Shown here: piece after piece, positions 1-9,664 of the stretch
How positions within the stretch are numbered: position 1 is the first letter of the stretch
Layout of the letters: every line of letters starts with the position of its first letter
Assembly: GCA_020161775.1 (NCBI GenBank)
Contig: JAIUOW010000024.1
Span: forward strand, 1 to 64,000
Source: Pseudomonadota bacterium
GTDB taxonomy: Bacteria > Pseudomonadota > Gammaproteobacteria > Burkholderiales > Burkholderiaceae_C
DNA: 64,000 bases
Direction of reading: 5' to 3'
Position numbers and translations under genes: made by a program
The notes under the pieces: model-generated
What the model saw: only the letters and a program-made list of their open reading frames with translations
The model's database searches: none
Told to the model about the DNA's origin: nothing

Positions 1-1
1 C

Positions 2-3000
2 ACGAACACGGTGACCTTGACGCCGCTGGCGGGGGTGACGAACCTGGGCAGCACGACGGCGACGGCGCCGGGCACGGCGACGGTGCAGGTCACGCCGAGC
101 CTGAGCAAGGCGGTGGCCAGCACAACGATCGCGGTGGGGGGCACGACCACGTTCACGATCGTGATCGGCAACGCGGGCCCGAGCACGCTGACCACGGCGA
201 GCATCGTGGACACGCTGCCGGCGAACCTGACGGCCACGCAGGTGAGCAGCGCCACCGGTGGCGGCGCGACGGTACCCACGGCGTTTGCAGCCAGCGGCAC
301 CAGCGTGGCCGGCAGCGTGACGGTGCCCACGGGCGGGACGGTGACGCTGACGGTGGTGGTGCAGGCCAACGCGGTGGGCGGCTACACGAACACGGTGACC
401 TTGACGCCGCTGGCGGGGGTGACGAACCTGGGCAGCACGACGGCGACGGCGCCGGGCACGGTAGGCGTGGTGGTGAACCCGAGCCTGAGCAAGACAGTGG
501 GCAGCACAACGATCGCCGTCGGCGGCACGACCACGTTCACGATCGTGATCGGCAACGCCGGCCCGAGCACCCTGACCACGGCCAGCATCGTGGACAGCCT
601 GCCGGCGAACCTGACGGCGTACTCGGTGCAAAGCGCGGTGCAGGGCGGCGCGACGGTACCGACGGCCTTCAGCCTGAACGGCACGACGGTACGTGGCAGC
701 GTCACGATCCCGCTGAACGGCACGGTGAGCGTGACGATCAACGTGAGCGCGACGGCCGCAGGCGGCTACACGAACACGGTCACGCTGACGCCGCTGGCGG
801 GGGTGTCGAACCTGGGCAGCACGACGGCGACGGCGCCGGGCACGGTGGGCGTGGCGGTGACACCGAGCCTGAGCAAGACAGTGGGTAGCACCACGATAGC
901 GGTGGGTGGCACGACGAGCTTCACGATCGTGATCGGCAACGCCGGCCCGAGCACCCTGACCACGGCCAGCATCGTGGACAGCCTGCCGGCGAACCTGACG
1001 GCGTACTCGGTGCAAAGCGCGGTGCAGGGAGGGGCAACGGTACCGACGGCCTTCAGCCTGAACGGCACAACGGTACGTGGCAGCGTGACGATCCCGCTGA
1101 ACGGCACGGTGAGTGTGACGATCAACGTAAGCGCGACGGCCGCAGGCGGCTACACGAACACGGTCACGCTGACGCCGCTGGCAGGGGTGGCGAACCTGGG
1201 CAGCGTGACGGCGACGGCGCCGGGCACGGTCACCAGCGCTGCTGACTTGAGCGTCACGGTGGTCTTGCCGGCAAACGGCACGGCGGGGCAAACCGTGAGC
1301 GGGACGGTGACCTTCAGTAACCCGGGAGCCGTGCAAGCCGACAATGTGACCCGTACGCTGGCAATGAGCGGAGGTACGCTCACGGCTGTCTCAGGTACGG
1401 GAACCATTGTGGCCGGCAGCATCACGGCCACTTTCAACGTGGCGAGCATGTTGCCAGGCAACACCGCAACCTATACGTTTACCTATGTCCTGCCGGCCAC
1501 CGGCAACGTCAGCGTGACGGCGACCATTACGACCACAACGGCTGAATCGACAACGACCAACAACGTATCGACTGCCACGACGGTGGTCGGCAGCCTGGCC
1601 GATGTCAGTGTCACCCTCAGTCTGCCGGCTTCCGCGTCTGCCAGTGCCGTCGTTGTGGGCACGGTGACCTATTTCAACCTGGGGGTCTCAACCGCTGCCG
1701 ATGTGACAAGAACAGTCGTGCTCCTGGGCGGAACGCTGACTGCCGTATCAGGTACAGGCACGATTGTGGCCGGTAGCGTTACGGCCACTTTCAATGTGGG
1801 CACCATGCCGGGCGGCAGCTCGGCGAGCTTTACTTTCTCGTATGTGGTGCCTGCCACGGGCAGCGTGAGCGCCACAGCCTCCATTGCCACCAGCACCACC
1901 GAGACAGTTACGACCAACAACGTGGCGACGGCCGTCACACTGGTCGGCACCCAGCCGCCGGATCTGTCCGTCACGCTGTCCACATCTCCGAGCCTTCTGG
2001 CGGCGGGAAGCAACACGGTGATGGTGACCGTCAAGCACATCTCCGGCATGAACACGACCGGCACCGTGGTGCTGACGATGCCCAATGCCACGACCGTAGG
2101 GTTCACGATTGCGACGCCGCTGGCGGTGGGTCAATCGGTGACGTTCAGCGCCAATTACTCGGTTTCGCTACTCACCTCGGCCTCGCAGACCTTCTCTGCC
2201 ATCGTCACGCCGAGCGCGGCGGCGGACTCCAACCCGCCCAACAACACGACGACCCTGGTGGCCGGCATTGGCGCGTCGCTCAACGGCCTGGCCTGGATTG
2301 ACTCCAACCGCAACCGCACCTTCCAGGCCGGTGAGGCGATCCTGCCCAACCTGCTGGTTCGCCTGTACAACAGTTCGTCGGTGGTGGTTGGCACCGCCAT
2401 GACGGGCTCGGATGGCCGCTACAACATCAGGGGCGTGCCACCTGGAACTGGCTACAGCGTGCAATTCTTCAACTGCGTGACGCCCTCGGATGCAAGCACC
2501 TGCGCGGCCATCAGTACCACGCCCTACAACCAGGCCGGCACCACGCAGGGTGGCAATGCGTCCACTGGCGTTACCACCGTGACCTCAACCACGTCCGGCG
2601 CGACCGTGGGGCAGGCGATCAGCAGCGTCACGCTGTACGCGGGCGACAACACGGTCGACCAGAACCTGCCGCTGGACCCGCGCGGCCAGGTCTATGACTC
2701 GGTCACGCGCCAGCCCATCGCCAACGTCCTGGTGCGTCTGAACGGTCCGGCCGGGTTCGTACCTGCCACGCACCTGATCGACCTGAACGGTGCCGGGCAG
2801 GTCAACAACGAGTCGACCACGGACGCCAACGGCTTGTACCAGTTCATCTTCATCAACAACCCGCCTGCGGGTGTGTACACGCTGAGCATCGTGAGCGTGC
2901 CGTCGGGCTACCTTGCCACCCCGGCGACGCTGGGCGGCGTGACGCAGCCAAACGTCATTGCCAACACCCTGACTTCCACGTGGGTCGTGCCGAGCGCGGC

Positions 3001-5206
3001 CACCAACATGCAACCGGGCTATGCAGCCCCGGGTACGCCGCCCGTGGGGGTTGTGGGCAGTTCTGCCGTGGGCGTGGCAGGCACCCAGTACGTCATGACC
3101 ATGTCGTTCGCGTTCGGCGTGGGCTACATCGGCGAGCTGTTCAACAACAACATCCCGCTTGATGCAATTGCCAGCGGCGGTGGCGGTGGCGGGACTACGG
3201 GCACGTTTGACCTGTCCATCACCAAGAACGGCCCGGTTGCTGTCGCCAGCGGAGTCACGGCGACCTACACCCTGCAAATCACCAATCCGGGCCCGACCTC
3301 GGCGGCGAACGTGACGGTGACCGACGTCATGCCGGCGGGCTTGAGCCTGCTCAGTGCCACGGTGCAACCAGCCAATGCCCTTGCGCTCAGCGTGACGCCG
3401 GCCGGCCTGGTGGCCACGACGTCAAGCATGGCGGTGGGGGTTGCGAATATCACACTGGTTGTCCAGGTGACCGGGGCAGCGGGCGGTGCGATCACCAACG
3501 TGGCGAGCGTCGCGACCACCTCCACGGAAACCAATGTCACGAACAACACCGCGTCGTTCACGACCCGCATCGAAGGCACGGACCTGTCGCTGGCCAAGCG
3601 CGGCCCGGCCACCCTGGCGGCCGGCAGCACCGCCAGCTATGTGCTGACCATCAGCAACAGCGGGCCCACCACAGCGGCCAATGTGACGGTCACGGACGTG
3701 ATGCCAGCGGGCCTGACGCTGGTGTCGGCTTCGGTGGTCTCCGGCAGCTTCACCCTGATCACCTCCGAAACCGTGCTGACCGCGGTTGCCCCGACCATGG
3801 CGGCGGGCTCCGCAGTCATCGCGCTCACTGTGGCAGTTGGTGACGCCGTGACGGGCAGCGTGACCAACGTGGCCAATGTCACCAGTACGACATCCGACCT
3901 GCAGCCGAGCAATAACGTTGGCAGCACCACCGCAGGTGTGCTGGGTGCTGACCTGGCGATCACCAAGCTCGGCCCGCCCACCATCAGCGCCGCTGGCACG
4001 GCCACGTACACGCTGGTCATTACCAACTATGGCCCCAGCTCGGCGGGCAATGTCACCGTGACCGACGTGATGCCAGTGGGCCTGACGCTGGTTGGCGCGT
4101 CGGCGTCCAGCAACAGCATCACATTGGTGGCAGAGCCGGAGAAGTTCGTCGCGACGGCAACGGCCGTCCGCGTGGGTACGACGGTGACCGTGACATTGAC
4201 GGTCCAGGCCGCCTACACGGCCACCGGTACGGTCACGAACATTGCCAATGTCACCAGTACCACGCCTGACCCGACAGTGACCAACAACATCGGCTCGGTC
4301 TCCTCGGTCATCAAGGAGGTTGAACCGGGTGTGATCCTGGTGAACAAGACCGGCAACAAGACCGTCGCCGAAGTGGGCGATTCGGTGCAGTACACCATCC
4401 GGATGCGCAACACCATCAACATGCCGGTGACCCGGATCACGCTGGAGGACTTGCTGCCCGCCGGCTTCCGGTACATCCTGGGTACGGCGCGCCTGAACGG
4501 CAAGGAGCTTGCCGACCCGGCGGGCGGCATCGGGCGCCAGCTGGGCTTTGACATCGGCACCATACCGGGCAACACCGTGTACGAGTTGACCTACTTCGTG
4601 CGCCTGGGCGTGGGTTCACAGCAAGGCGACGGCATCAACCGCGCGACGGCCGTGTTCCCCGGTGCACGGGGTACGCCGATCCGCTCGAACACCGCGCTGT
4701 TTAAGGTGAACGTCCAGGGCGGCGTGTTCAGCAACGAAGGCTGTATCGTGGGCAAGGTGTACATGGACTGCGACGGAAACAGCGCCCAGGGCAATGACAA
4801 CGGCTCGCGTGAACTGGGCATCCCTGGCGTGCGCCTGGTCATGCTCGATGGCAGCTTCATCGTGACGGACAATGAGGGCAAGTACAGCCTGTGCGGTGTG
4901 AAGCCGCAAACCCATGTGATCAAGGTTGACCGCACGACATTGCCCCGGGGCGCGCGCCTGCTGCCGTCCAGCAACCGCAATGCCGGCGTGGGCGACAGCA
5001 TCTTCATCGAGATGAAGGGCGGCGAGCTGGCTCGTGCCGACTTCATCGAAGGCTCCTGCAGCCCCGAGGTGCTGGAGCAGGTCAAGGCCCGCCGCGCCCA
5101 GGGGGGCGTGACTCTGCCCGAGCCTGACCGCCAGCTGCAGCCCGTGACACCTGGCGCCCCGAATGGCACGCCGGTCAGCGCCCCCGCCAACGGAGCACAG
5201 CGATGA
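2..5206 (+). CDS. Giant DUF11-repeat surface protein, 5' end outside window
   Basis: The frame is open at the left edge, so the N-terminus is missing; at least 1734 codons are visible. Nucleotides 1-1230 are near-identical 384-bp (128-aa) tandem units, each with the DUF11 hallmark of an NAGPSTL-type strand followed by a VDSLPANLT-type strand. They are followed by two diverged Ig-like units (about 1240-1960), an SdrD-B-like domain (GLAWIDSNRNRTFQAG, about 2280-2480), a carboxypeptidase-regulatory-like domain (about 2670-3000), three more DUF11 units beginning DLSITKNGP, DLSLAKRGP and DLAITKLGP, and a Cys-containing terminal SdrD-B-like domain (from about 4740). No LPXTG or other sorting signal is visible; the tail is Pro-rich. 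The stop overlaps the start of the barrel gene (ATGA), so the two are probably translated together. An extracellular adhesin or stalk role is inferred from the domains only. Confidence 0.8.
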   Translation, partial: TNTVTLTPLAGVTNLGSTTATAPGTATVQVTPSLSKAVASTTIAVGGTTTFTIVIGNAGPSTLTTASIVDTLPANLTATQVSSATGGGATVPTAFAASGTSVAGSVTVPTGGTVTLTVVVQANAVGGYTNTVTLTPLAGVTNLGSTTATAPGTVGVVVNPSLSKTVGSTTIAVGGTTTFTIVIGNAGPSTLTTASIVDSLPANLTAYSVQSAVQGGATVPTAFSLNGTTVRGSVTIPLNGTVSVTINVSATAAGGYTNTVTLTPLAGVSNLGSTTATAPGTVGVAVTPSLSKTVGSTTIAVGGTTSFTIVIGNAGPSTLTTASIVDSLPANLTAYSVQSAVQGGATVPTAFSLNGTTVRGSVTIPLNGTVSVTINVSATAAGGYTNTVTLTPLAGVANLGSVTATAPGTVTSAADLSVTVVLPANGTAGQTVSGTVTFSNPGAVQADNVTRTLAMSGGTLTAVSGTGTIVAGSITATFNVASMLPGNTATYTFTYVLPATGNVSVTATITTTTAESTTTNNVSTATTVVGSLADVSVTLSLPASASASAVVVGTVTYFNLGVSTAADVTRTVVLLGGTLTAVSGTGTIVAGSVTATFNVGTMPGGSSASFTFSYVVPATGSVSATASIATSTTETVTTNNVATAVTLVGTQPPDLSVTLSTSPSLLAAGSNTVMVTVKHISGMNTTGTVVLTMPNATTVGFTIATPLAVGQSVTFSANYSVSLLTSASQTFSAIVTPSAAADSNPPNNTTTLVAGIGASLNGLAWIDSNRNRTFQAGEAILPNLLVRLYNSSSVVVGTAMTGSDGRYNIRGVPPGTGYSVQFFNCVTPSDASTCAAISTTPYNQAGTTQGGNASTGVTTVTSTTSGATVGQAISSVTLYAGDNTVDQNLPLDPRGQVYDSVTRQPIANVLVRLNGPAGFVPATHLIDLNGAGQVNNESTTDANGLYQFIFINNPPAGVYTLSIVSVPSGYLATPATLGGVTQPNVIANTLTSTWVVPSAATNMQPGYAAPGTPPVGVVGSSAVGVAGTQYVMTMSFAFGVGYIGELFNNNIPLDAIASGGGGGGTTGTFDLSITKNGPVAVASGVTATYTLQITNPGPTSAANVTVTDVMPAGLSLLSATVQPANALALSVTPAGLVATTSSMAVGVANITLVVQVTGAAGGAITNVASVATTSTETNVTNNTASFTTRIEGTDLSLAKRGPATLAAGSTASYVLTISNSGPTTAANVTVTDVMPAGLTLVSASVVSGSFTLITSETVLTAVAPTMAAGSAVIALTVAVGDAVTGSVTNVANVTSTTSDLQPSNNVGSTTAGVLGADLAITKLGPPTISAAGTATYTLVITNYGPSSAGNVTVTDVMPVGLTLVGASASSNSITLVAEPEKFVATATAVRVGTTVTVTLTVQAAYTATGTVTNIANVTSTTPDPTVTNNIGSVSSVIKEVEPGVILVNKTGNKTVAEVGDSVQYTIRMRNTINMPVTRITLEDLLPAGFRYILGTARLNGKELADPAGGIGRQLGFDIGTIPGNTVYELTYFVRLGVGSQQGDGINRATAVFPGARGTPIRSNTALFKVNVQGGVFSNEGCIVGKVYMDCDGNSAQGNDNGSRELGIPGVRLVMLDGSFIVTDNEGKYSLCGVKPQTHVIKVDRTTLPRGARLLPSSNRNAGVGDSIFIEMKGGELARADFIEGSCSPEVLEQVKARRAQGGVTLPEPDRQLQPVTPGAPNGTPVSAPANGAQR

Positions 5207-8200
5207 AGCCGCGCCAGTCCCCGGCCCTGCAGCAGCTTCCGATGGCCCGGCGCGCGCCGGTGGCGGCGGCCGCGCTCGCATTGCTGCAGGGTGTCGCTGC
5301 CGCACAGACACCGCCGGCGCCCAACACCACCAGCGCCGATGTGCCCGAGGCACGCAGCCTGTTCCAGACCGGGGGCCAGGAAAGCATTGGCCCGCGGCCT
5401 TTCACCTCGTTCCTGGAACGGTTGTCGTCGCCGGTGGACAAGATCGCGATCAAGGTGGCGGGCGACAACCTGCTGGCTGACGGCATTACCGCGACGGACG
5501 TGCTGGTGCGGCTGGTGGATCGCGACGGGCAGCGCGTGCGCGGCGACATTGACGTGACCATTGAAGTGGACGCCGGTGCACGCGTGCAGATGCCGGGACG
5601 GGCCACCGCCGAAACCGGTGCGGACCGCGGCGACATCGACCGCATCCAGCCCGGGGTGCAGTACACCGTCAAGGACGGCGTGCTCCAGTTCAAGCTGATC
5701 GCGCCGTACAAGCCGGAGTCGGTGAACCTGAAGGTATCGGTCAAGAGCGTGACCGAGAAGGTCGTTGTGCGCTATGTGCCTGACCTGCGCGAAATGATCG
5801 TGGTGGGCCTGATCGAAGGCCACCTGCGCTCTGACAGGTTCGATCCGAACCAGATCGTGCCGGTGCGCGAGAACGACGGCTTTGACAACGAGCTGCGCAA
5901 CTTCACCAAGGAATTCAACGGCGGCAGCACGCGCCTGGGGGCGCGGGCGGCGGTGTACCTGAAAGGCAAGGTCAGCGGCAAATACCTGCTGACGCTGTCA
6001 TACGACTCTGAAAAAGACACGCGCAAGCGCCTGTTCCAGGACATCGACCCCAACGCTTTCTATCCGGTGTATGGCGACTCCAGCTACCGCGGCGTGGACG
6101 CCCAGAGTTCGGGCAAGCTGTATGTTCGCCTGGACAAGGGCCTGAGCTACCTGCTGTACGGTGACTACACCACGGCCGACTCCAACCCCGCCCGCCTGCT
6201 GAGCCAGTACAGCCGGTCGCTGCCCGGCCTGCAGGGGCGCTACGAGGAAGGCAATGTCACGGCCAACGCCTTCGTGGCACGTCAGGCGCTCACGCAGATC
6301 GTTGATGAATTCCCGGCACGGGGCGTGTCCGGGCCCTATGGCGTATCCCGCTCTGACGGCGTGGCGGGCAGCGAGAAGATCGAAATCCTGGTGCGCGACC
6401 GCAACCAGACCACCAACATCATCAAGGCCACGACCCTTACGCGTTCGCTGGACTATGAGTTCGAGCCATTCAACGGCCAGATCCTGTTCCGCGCGCCGGT
6501 TCCCAGCGTGGACGACCAGCTCAATCCGGTGTCCATCCGGGTGACTTACGAAGTGGACAGCGGCGGGCCGGCCTTCACGGTGCTGGGCGGCGACGTGCAG
6601 CTCAAGATCACCGACAAGCTGTCGGTGGGCGTCGCGGCCGCGCGTGACAACAACCCCGATGCACCGTACACGATCGCCGGTGCCAACCTGCACCTGAAGC
6701 TGAGCAAAAACACCGAGGTGATCGCCGAAGTGGCGCGCGCCAACAGTGTGGTTGGCGGCACTACCGGCAACTTCACCGCCAACAACAGCAACAACTTCGC
6801 CGGCATCACGGGGCCGGTGTCCGGCAGCGCCGCACGCGTGGAAATACGTCATTCAGACGAAACCCTGCGCGCACGGGCCTATGCCGCCACCGCGCAGGAC
6901 GGCTTCAACAACAGCTCGGCCGGCCTGACCGGCGGACGTACCGAGCTGGGTGCGTCGGCGGTGTACCAGGTCAACCCCGCGTTGAGCCTGAACGCCGAGC
7001 TGCTGCATTCCGAGGACCGCATCAGCGCGAGCAAGAGCGACGCGGCATCGATTGGCGCGGACCTCAAGCTCAGCGACCGGTTGACGGTGGGTGCCGGCGC
7101 GCGCCATGCCAGCCAGAACTCGGTCACCCTGGTGCCGTCCATTGGCAGCAACTGCCTGGGCGTGGGCAGCGGCACCACGCAGGGCTACAACGTCGGCTAC
7201 GGCATCAACCAGGTGGGCAACCAGCAGATCGACCCAGCCACCGGCCAGCCTGTGGTGTGCAACACGGTGCTGCTGCCCACCGGGCCCACGACCAACCTGG
7301 ACACGTCGTCGTTGTATGCCCGGGCCACCTGGAAGGCGACTGACGCGATCGCCCTGAACGGTGAAGTCCAGCGCGAAATGGGCCAGGGCTCCACCACCCT
7401 GTACCGCCTGGGGGCGGACTGGCGCGTGGCCGAGAAGACCCGCCTGTACGGGCGTTTCGAGCACTCGCGCCAGTTCACTGGTGCGTATGGCCTGGGGGTG
7501 GGTGAGACAGGCAGCAACCTGGCGATCGGCATCGACACGCAGTACATGCAGGATGGCTCGATCTACAGCGAATACCGCTTGCGCGATGCGTCGGCGGGCC
7601 GCGAAGTCCAGTCGGCCGTGGGCCTGCGCAACGGCTGGCGCATCTCTGAAGGGCTGCGGCTGGTGACCAACGTCGAACGCCTGAACACCAGCGGGGGCAG
7701 CGCCTCTGCCATGGGCCTGGGCGTCGAATACACCGCCAGCGAGCTCTGGAAGGGTTCCAGCAGGTTTGAATGGCGCCAGGACGCCACCAATACCAATTAC
7801 CTGCTCACCCTGGGCGTGGCCCGCAAGCTGGACCGCAACTGGACCCTGATCGGGCGCGACTACCTGAACCTGGTAGACCCCAAGGCCACCGGCCCCGGAC
7901 GCCGGCAGAACCAGTTGCAGGTGGGCTTTGCCTACCGTCCGGTGGACAACAACAAGTTTGACGCGCTGGGCCTGTACGAGCGCAAGTCCGAACGCGATAC
8001 TGCGGCCGGCCTGAACAGCACCACGGACATCGTGAGCCTGCGCGCCAACTACCACCCCACGCGGGTGTGGTGGGTGTCTGGCCGGTATGCGCTCAAGCGC
8101 GTGGATGAACTGCTGCTGGGCACCATCCAGGACAGCTACCATGCGCAGCTCTTTGGCAGCCGGGTGACCTACGACGTCAGCAACCGCTGGTCAGTCGGGG

Positions 8201-8460
8201 CGCTGGCCACGGTGCTGGTCGGCAAGGGCGGCGCGCGGCAATACGCCTATGGTGTTGAAGTGGGCTATGTGGTGGTGGACAACCTCTGGGTGACCCTGGG
8301 CTACAACTTCCGTGGCTTCCGGGACGATGAGCTCACGGGCAGTGACTACACCAACCGCGGCTGGGTGCTGGGCATGCGCTACAAGTTCGACGAAGACCTG
8401 TTCCGCAAGAACGACGCGTCGGTCAACCGCACCCTGACACCTGGGGCGCCGGCGAAGTAA
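5203..8460 (+). CDS. Outer-membrane beta-barrel protein with N-terminal Ig-like domain
   Basis: This 1085-aa protein starts with a signal peptide (hydrophobic AAALALLQGVAAAQT, predicted cleavage near residue 35). Residues about 65-200 look like an invasin/Big-type Ig domain (VDKIAIKVAGDNLLADG). The rest, from about residue 210, is a long run of alternating polar and aromatic beta strands ending in WVLGMRYKFDEDLF, as expected of a large outer-membrane barrel. No TonB box or plug domain was recognised. The ATG at 5203 has a GGAG motif 8-11 nt upstream and overlaps the stop of the DUF11 gene, so the two products probably act as a pair: barrel anchor or export pore plus repeat-rich surface partner. 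The function is inference; the barrel call rests on pattern and composition. Confidence 0.7.
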   Translation: MKPRQSPALQQLPMARRAPVAAAALALLQGVAAAQTPPAPNTTSADVPEARSLFQTGGQESIGPRPFTSFLERLSSPVDKIAIKVAGDNLLADGITATDVLVRLVDRDGQRVRGDIDVTIEVDAGARVQMPGRATAETGADRGDIDRIQPGVQYTVKDGVLQFKLIAPYKPESVNLKVSVKSVTEKVVVRYVPDLREMIVVGLIEGHLRSDRFDPNQIVPVRENDGFDNELRNFTKEFNGGSTRLGARAAVYLKGKVSGKYLLTLSYDSEKDTRKRLFQDIDPNAFYPVYGDSSYRGVDAQSSGKLYVRLDKGLSYLLYGDYTTADSNPARLLSQYSRSLPGLQGRYEEGNVTANAFVARQALTQIVDEFPARGVSGPYGVSRSDGVAGSEKIEILVRDRNQTTNIIKATTLTRSLDYEFEPFNGQILFRAPVPSVDDQLNPVSIRVTYEVDSGGPAFTVLGGDVQLKITDKLSVGVAAARDNNPDAPYTIAGANLHLKLSKNTEVIAEVARANSVVGGTTGNFTANNSNNFAGITGPVSGSAARVEIRHSDETLRARAYAATAQDGFNNSSAGLTGGRTELGASAVYQVNPALSLNAELLHSEDRISASKSDAASIGADLKLSDRLTVGAGARHASQNSVTLVPSIGSNCLGVGSGTTQGYNVGYGINQVGNQQIDPATGQPVVCNTVLLPTGPTTNLDTSSLYARATWKATDAIALNGEVQREMGQGSTTLYRLGADWRVAEKTRLYGRFEHSRQFTGAYGLGVGETGSNLAIGIDTQYMQDGSIYSEYRLRDASAGREVQSAVGLRNGWRISEGLRLVTNVERLNTSGGSASAMGLGVEYTASELWKGSSRFEWRQDATNTNYLLTLGVARKLDRNWTLIGRDYLNLVDPKATGPGRRQNQLQVGFAYRPVDNNKFDALGLYERKSERDTAAGLNSTTDIVSLRANYHPTRVWWVSGRYALKRVDELLLGTIQDSYHAQLFGSRVTYDVSNRWSVGALATVLVGKGGARQYAYGVEVGYVVVDNLWVTLGYNFRGFRDDELTGSDYTNRGWVLGMRYKFDEDLFRKNDASVNRTLTPGAPAK

Positions 8461-8482
8461 TACTTTCAATTTGTTTGTTTGC

Positions 8483-8513
8483 CGACAAAGGCGCCTCCAG
8501 GGCGCCTTTGTCG
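8483..8513 (+). terminator. Strong hairpin after barrel gene
   Basis: A perfect 13-bp stem, CGACAAAGGCGCC / GGCGCCTTTGTCG, with a 5-nt loop lies 23 nt after the stop codon of the barrel gene. The tail TATTTG is only modestly T-rich. Confidence 0.75.
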
Positions 8514-8740
8514 TATTTGCGCTGTGGCAACCCCTGTTACACACCGCCTTGCATCCGGGTAAGGATTTGCTGCGTATGAAACATCTGGCAGCATATGGAA
8601 ACGACTCAAGAAAATCGATCTAAGTCATTGATTTGAATTGAGTTCCTAAAAACCCATCCAAAACACAGCGATTACCGGGGCGAATTTGTGTAATTCCGCA
8701 CAAAAGACCTTAAGAAATTGCCTTAAAGCCGTAACATCTT
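8514..8740. other. Intergenic stretch without recognised gene
   Basis: This AT-richer stretch separates the barrel terminator from the lipoprotein promoter. I see no convincing ORF, tRNA or repeat in it. It may hold upstream regulatory sites for the lipoprotein gene. Confidence 0.5.
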
Positions 8741-8768
8741 TTTACATAAGCGGATACCAATGTAAGAT
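8741..8768 (+). promoter_or_regulatory. Predicted sigma-70 promoter of lipoprotein gene
   Basis: A -35-like TTTACA (8741-8746) and a -10-like TAAGAT (8763-8768) are separated by 16 bp, in an AT-rich tract 31 bp before the ATG at 8800. Confidence 0.55.
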
Positions 8769-8799
8769 TGTGTTTCTGGTGTAGAGAGCTCAATAAGCA

Positions 8800-9519
8800 A
8801 TGGTTTTCCGGTTCATTTTCGTCGCTGCAGCATTGGCCCTGACGGGTTGTGCACAGACCGTCGTCCAGCCGGAAGGCCCGGGCCCCGCGGCACGCGCGAC
8901 CGGATTGCTGCCTCAGGACCAGCGCACCACGGACCTGCGTATCGCGGCCGACCGCAAGGTCATGAGCGAAATCCAGCTGCGCCTGCGCCGCCTGAATGAA
9001 GCCGGGCTTGCCCAGAACCATTACCCCCTGGCCAAGGCCCAATGCTGGCTGGACACGGCCTGGAGCCAGTACCACGAGAACGATCGCACGGGTTATATAG
9101 AGGAGTCGTTGGCGGAGTCCCTCAAGATCGTGCAGGCGCTGGAGGCCGACAAGACGGTGAAGGTCGGTTACGACACACCGCTGGTGGCCCGCAGCACCCG
9201 CCTGCGCGACGATCTGTGGGCGCAACTGAACGCACTGAAGATGCGTGAATCCAGCCTGGTGTGCAACGCCCGCACCGTGGCTTGTGGTGAAGTCCGCCTG
9301 GTCCGTGCCGGCCATGCAGAGCAGCAAACCGGCTGGCGCCAGGCCAATGCGCACGTGATGATGGCCGAAGACGCGGTACGCCGCGCCTCTGCCGAAGCCG
9401 CCAACTGCCAGCCCGCCGTGGCAGCCGCCAAGCCAGCGGTGGTGGCTGCAAATGGAGCAGCCCCCGCGCCGGCCGCCGCGGCCACCGGCACGCCGGCACA
9501 CCGGCAGCAGGCGCAGTAG
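8800..9519 (+). CDS. Lipoprotein, probably truncated OmpA-family protein
   Basis: This 239-aa protein has a short signal peptide ending in the lipobox LTGC (Cys18). The mature part is mostly helical, with Cys residues near 148, 154 and 199 and an Ala/Pro-rich C-terminus. Translation stops at 9519, but the +2 frame directly downstream continues with an OmpA C-terminal-like sequence (LAEHLKSY, IQSLTVV, YTDRI). The sequence CCGGCA-CA-CCGGCA at 9493-9506 looks like a 2-nt insertion that shifts the frame. The intact ancestor was probably a peptidoglycan-binding OmpA-type lipoprotein, so the present product may be non-functional or lack cell-wall anchoring. Confidence 0.7.
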   Translation: MVFRFIFVAAALALTGCAQTVVQPEGPGPAARATGLLPQDQRTTDLRIAADRKVMSEIQLRLRRLNEAGLAQNHYPLAKAQCWLDTAWSQYHENDRTGYIEESLAESLKIVQALEADKTVKVGYDTPLVARSTRLRDDLWAQLNALKMRESSLVCNARTVACGEVRLVRAGHAEQQTGWRQANAHVMMAEDAVRRASAEAANCQPAVAAAKPAVVAANGAAPAPAAAATGTPAHRQQAQ

Positions 9520-9643
9520 CAGCTGTGGCCCCGGCCAGCGAAACCTTCACCGTGCTGGCCGAGCACCTCAAGAGCTACTGCAACATCCAGTCGCTGACGG
9601 TGGTGCGCTACACCGACCGCATCAACGGCCCGGCGAAGCCGGT
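9501..9643 (+). pseudogene. Remnant of OmpA-like C-terminal domain
   Basis: In the frame +2 relative to the lipoprotein gene, this stretch reads Ala/Pro linker, SETFTV, then LAEHLKSY, NIQSLTVV and YTDRIN. These match the end of helix 1 and the second strand of OmpA/MotB domains, but the segment that should lie between SETFTV and LAEHL (first strand) is absent and the sequence loses similarity after TDRIN. It therefore shows an internal deletion and a lost 3' end in addition to the frameshift. Confidence 0.6.
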
Positions 9644-9664
9644 TCCGCGGTGGCACTGGAAGCC

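Noticed and set aside
2585-5823. Long reverse-strand open frames over the DUF11 and barrel genes
   Set aside because: They have shadow-type composition (His/Arg/Ala-rich), no motifs, and lie fully inside strongly supported genes; high GC gives long antisense frames.
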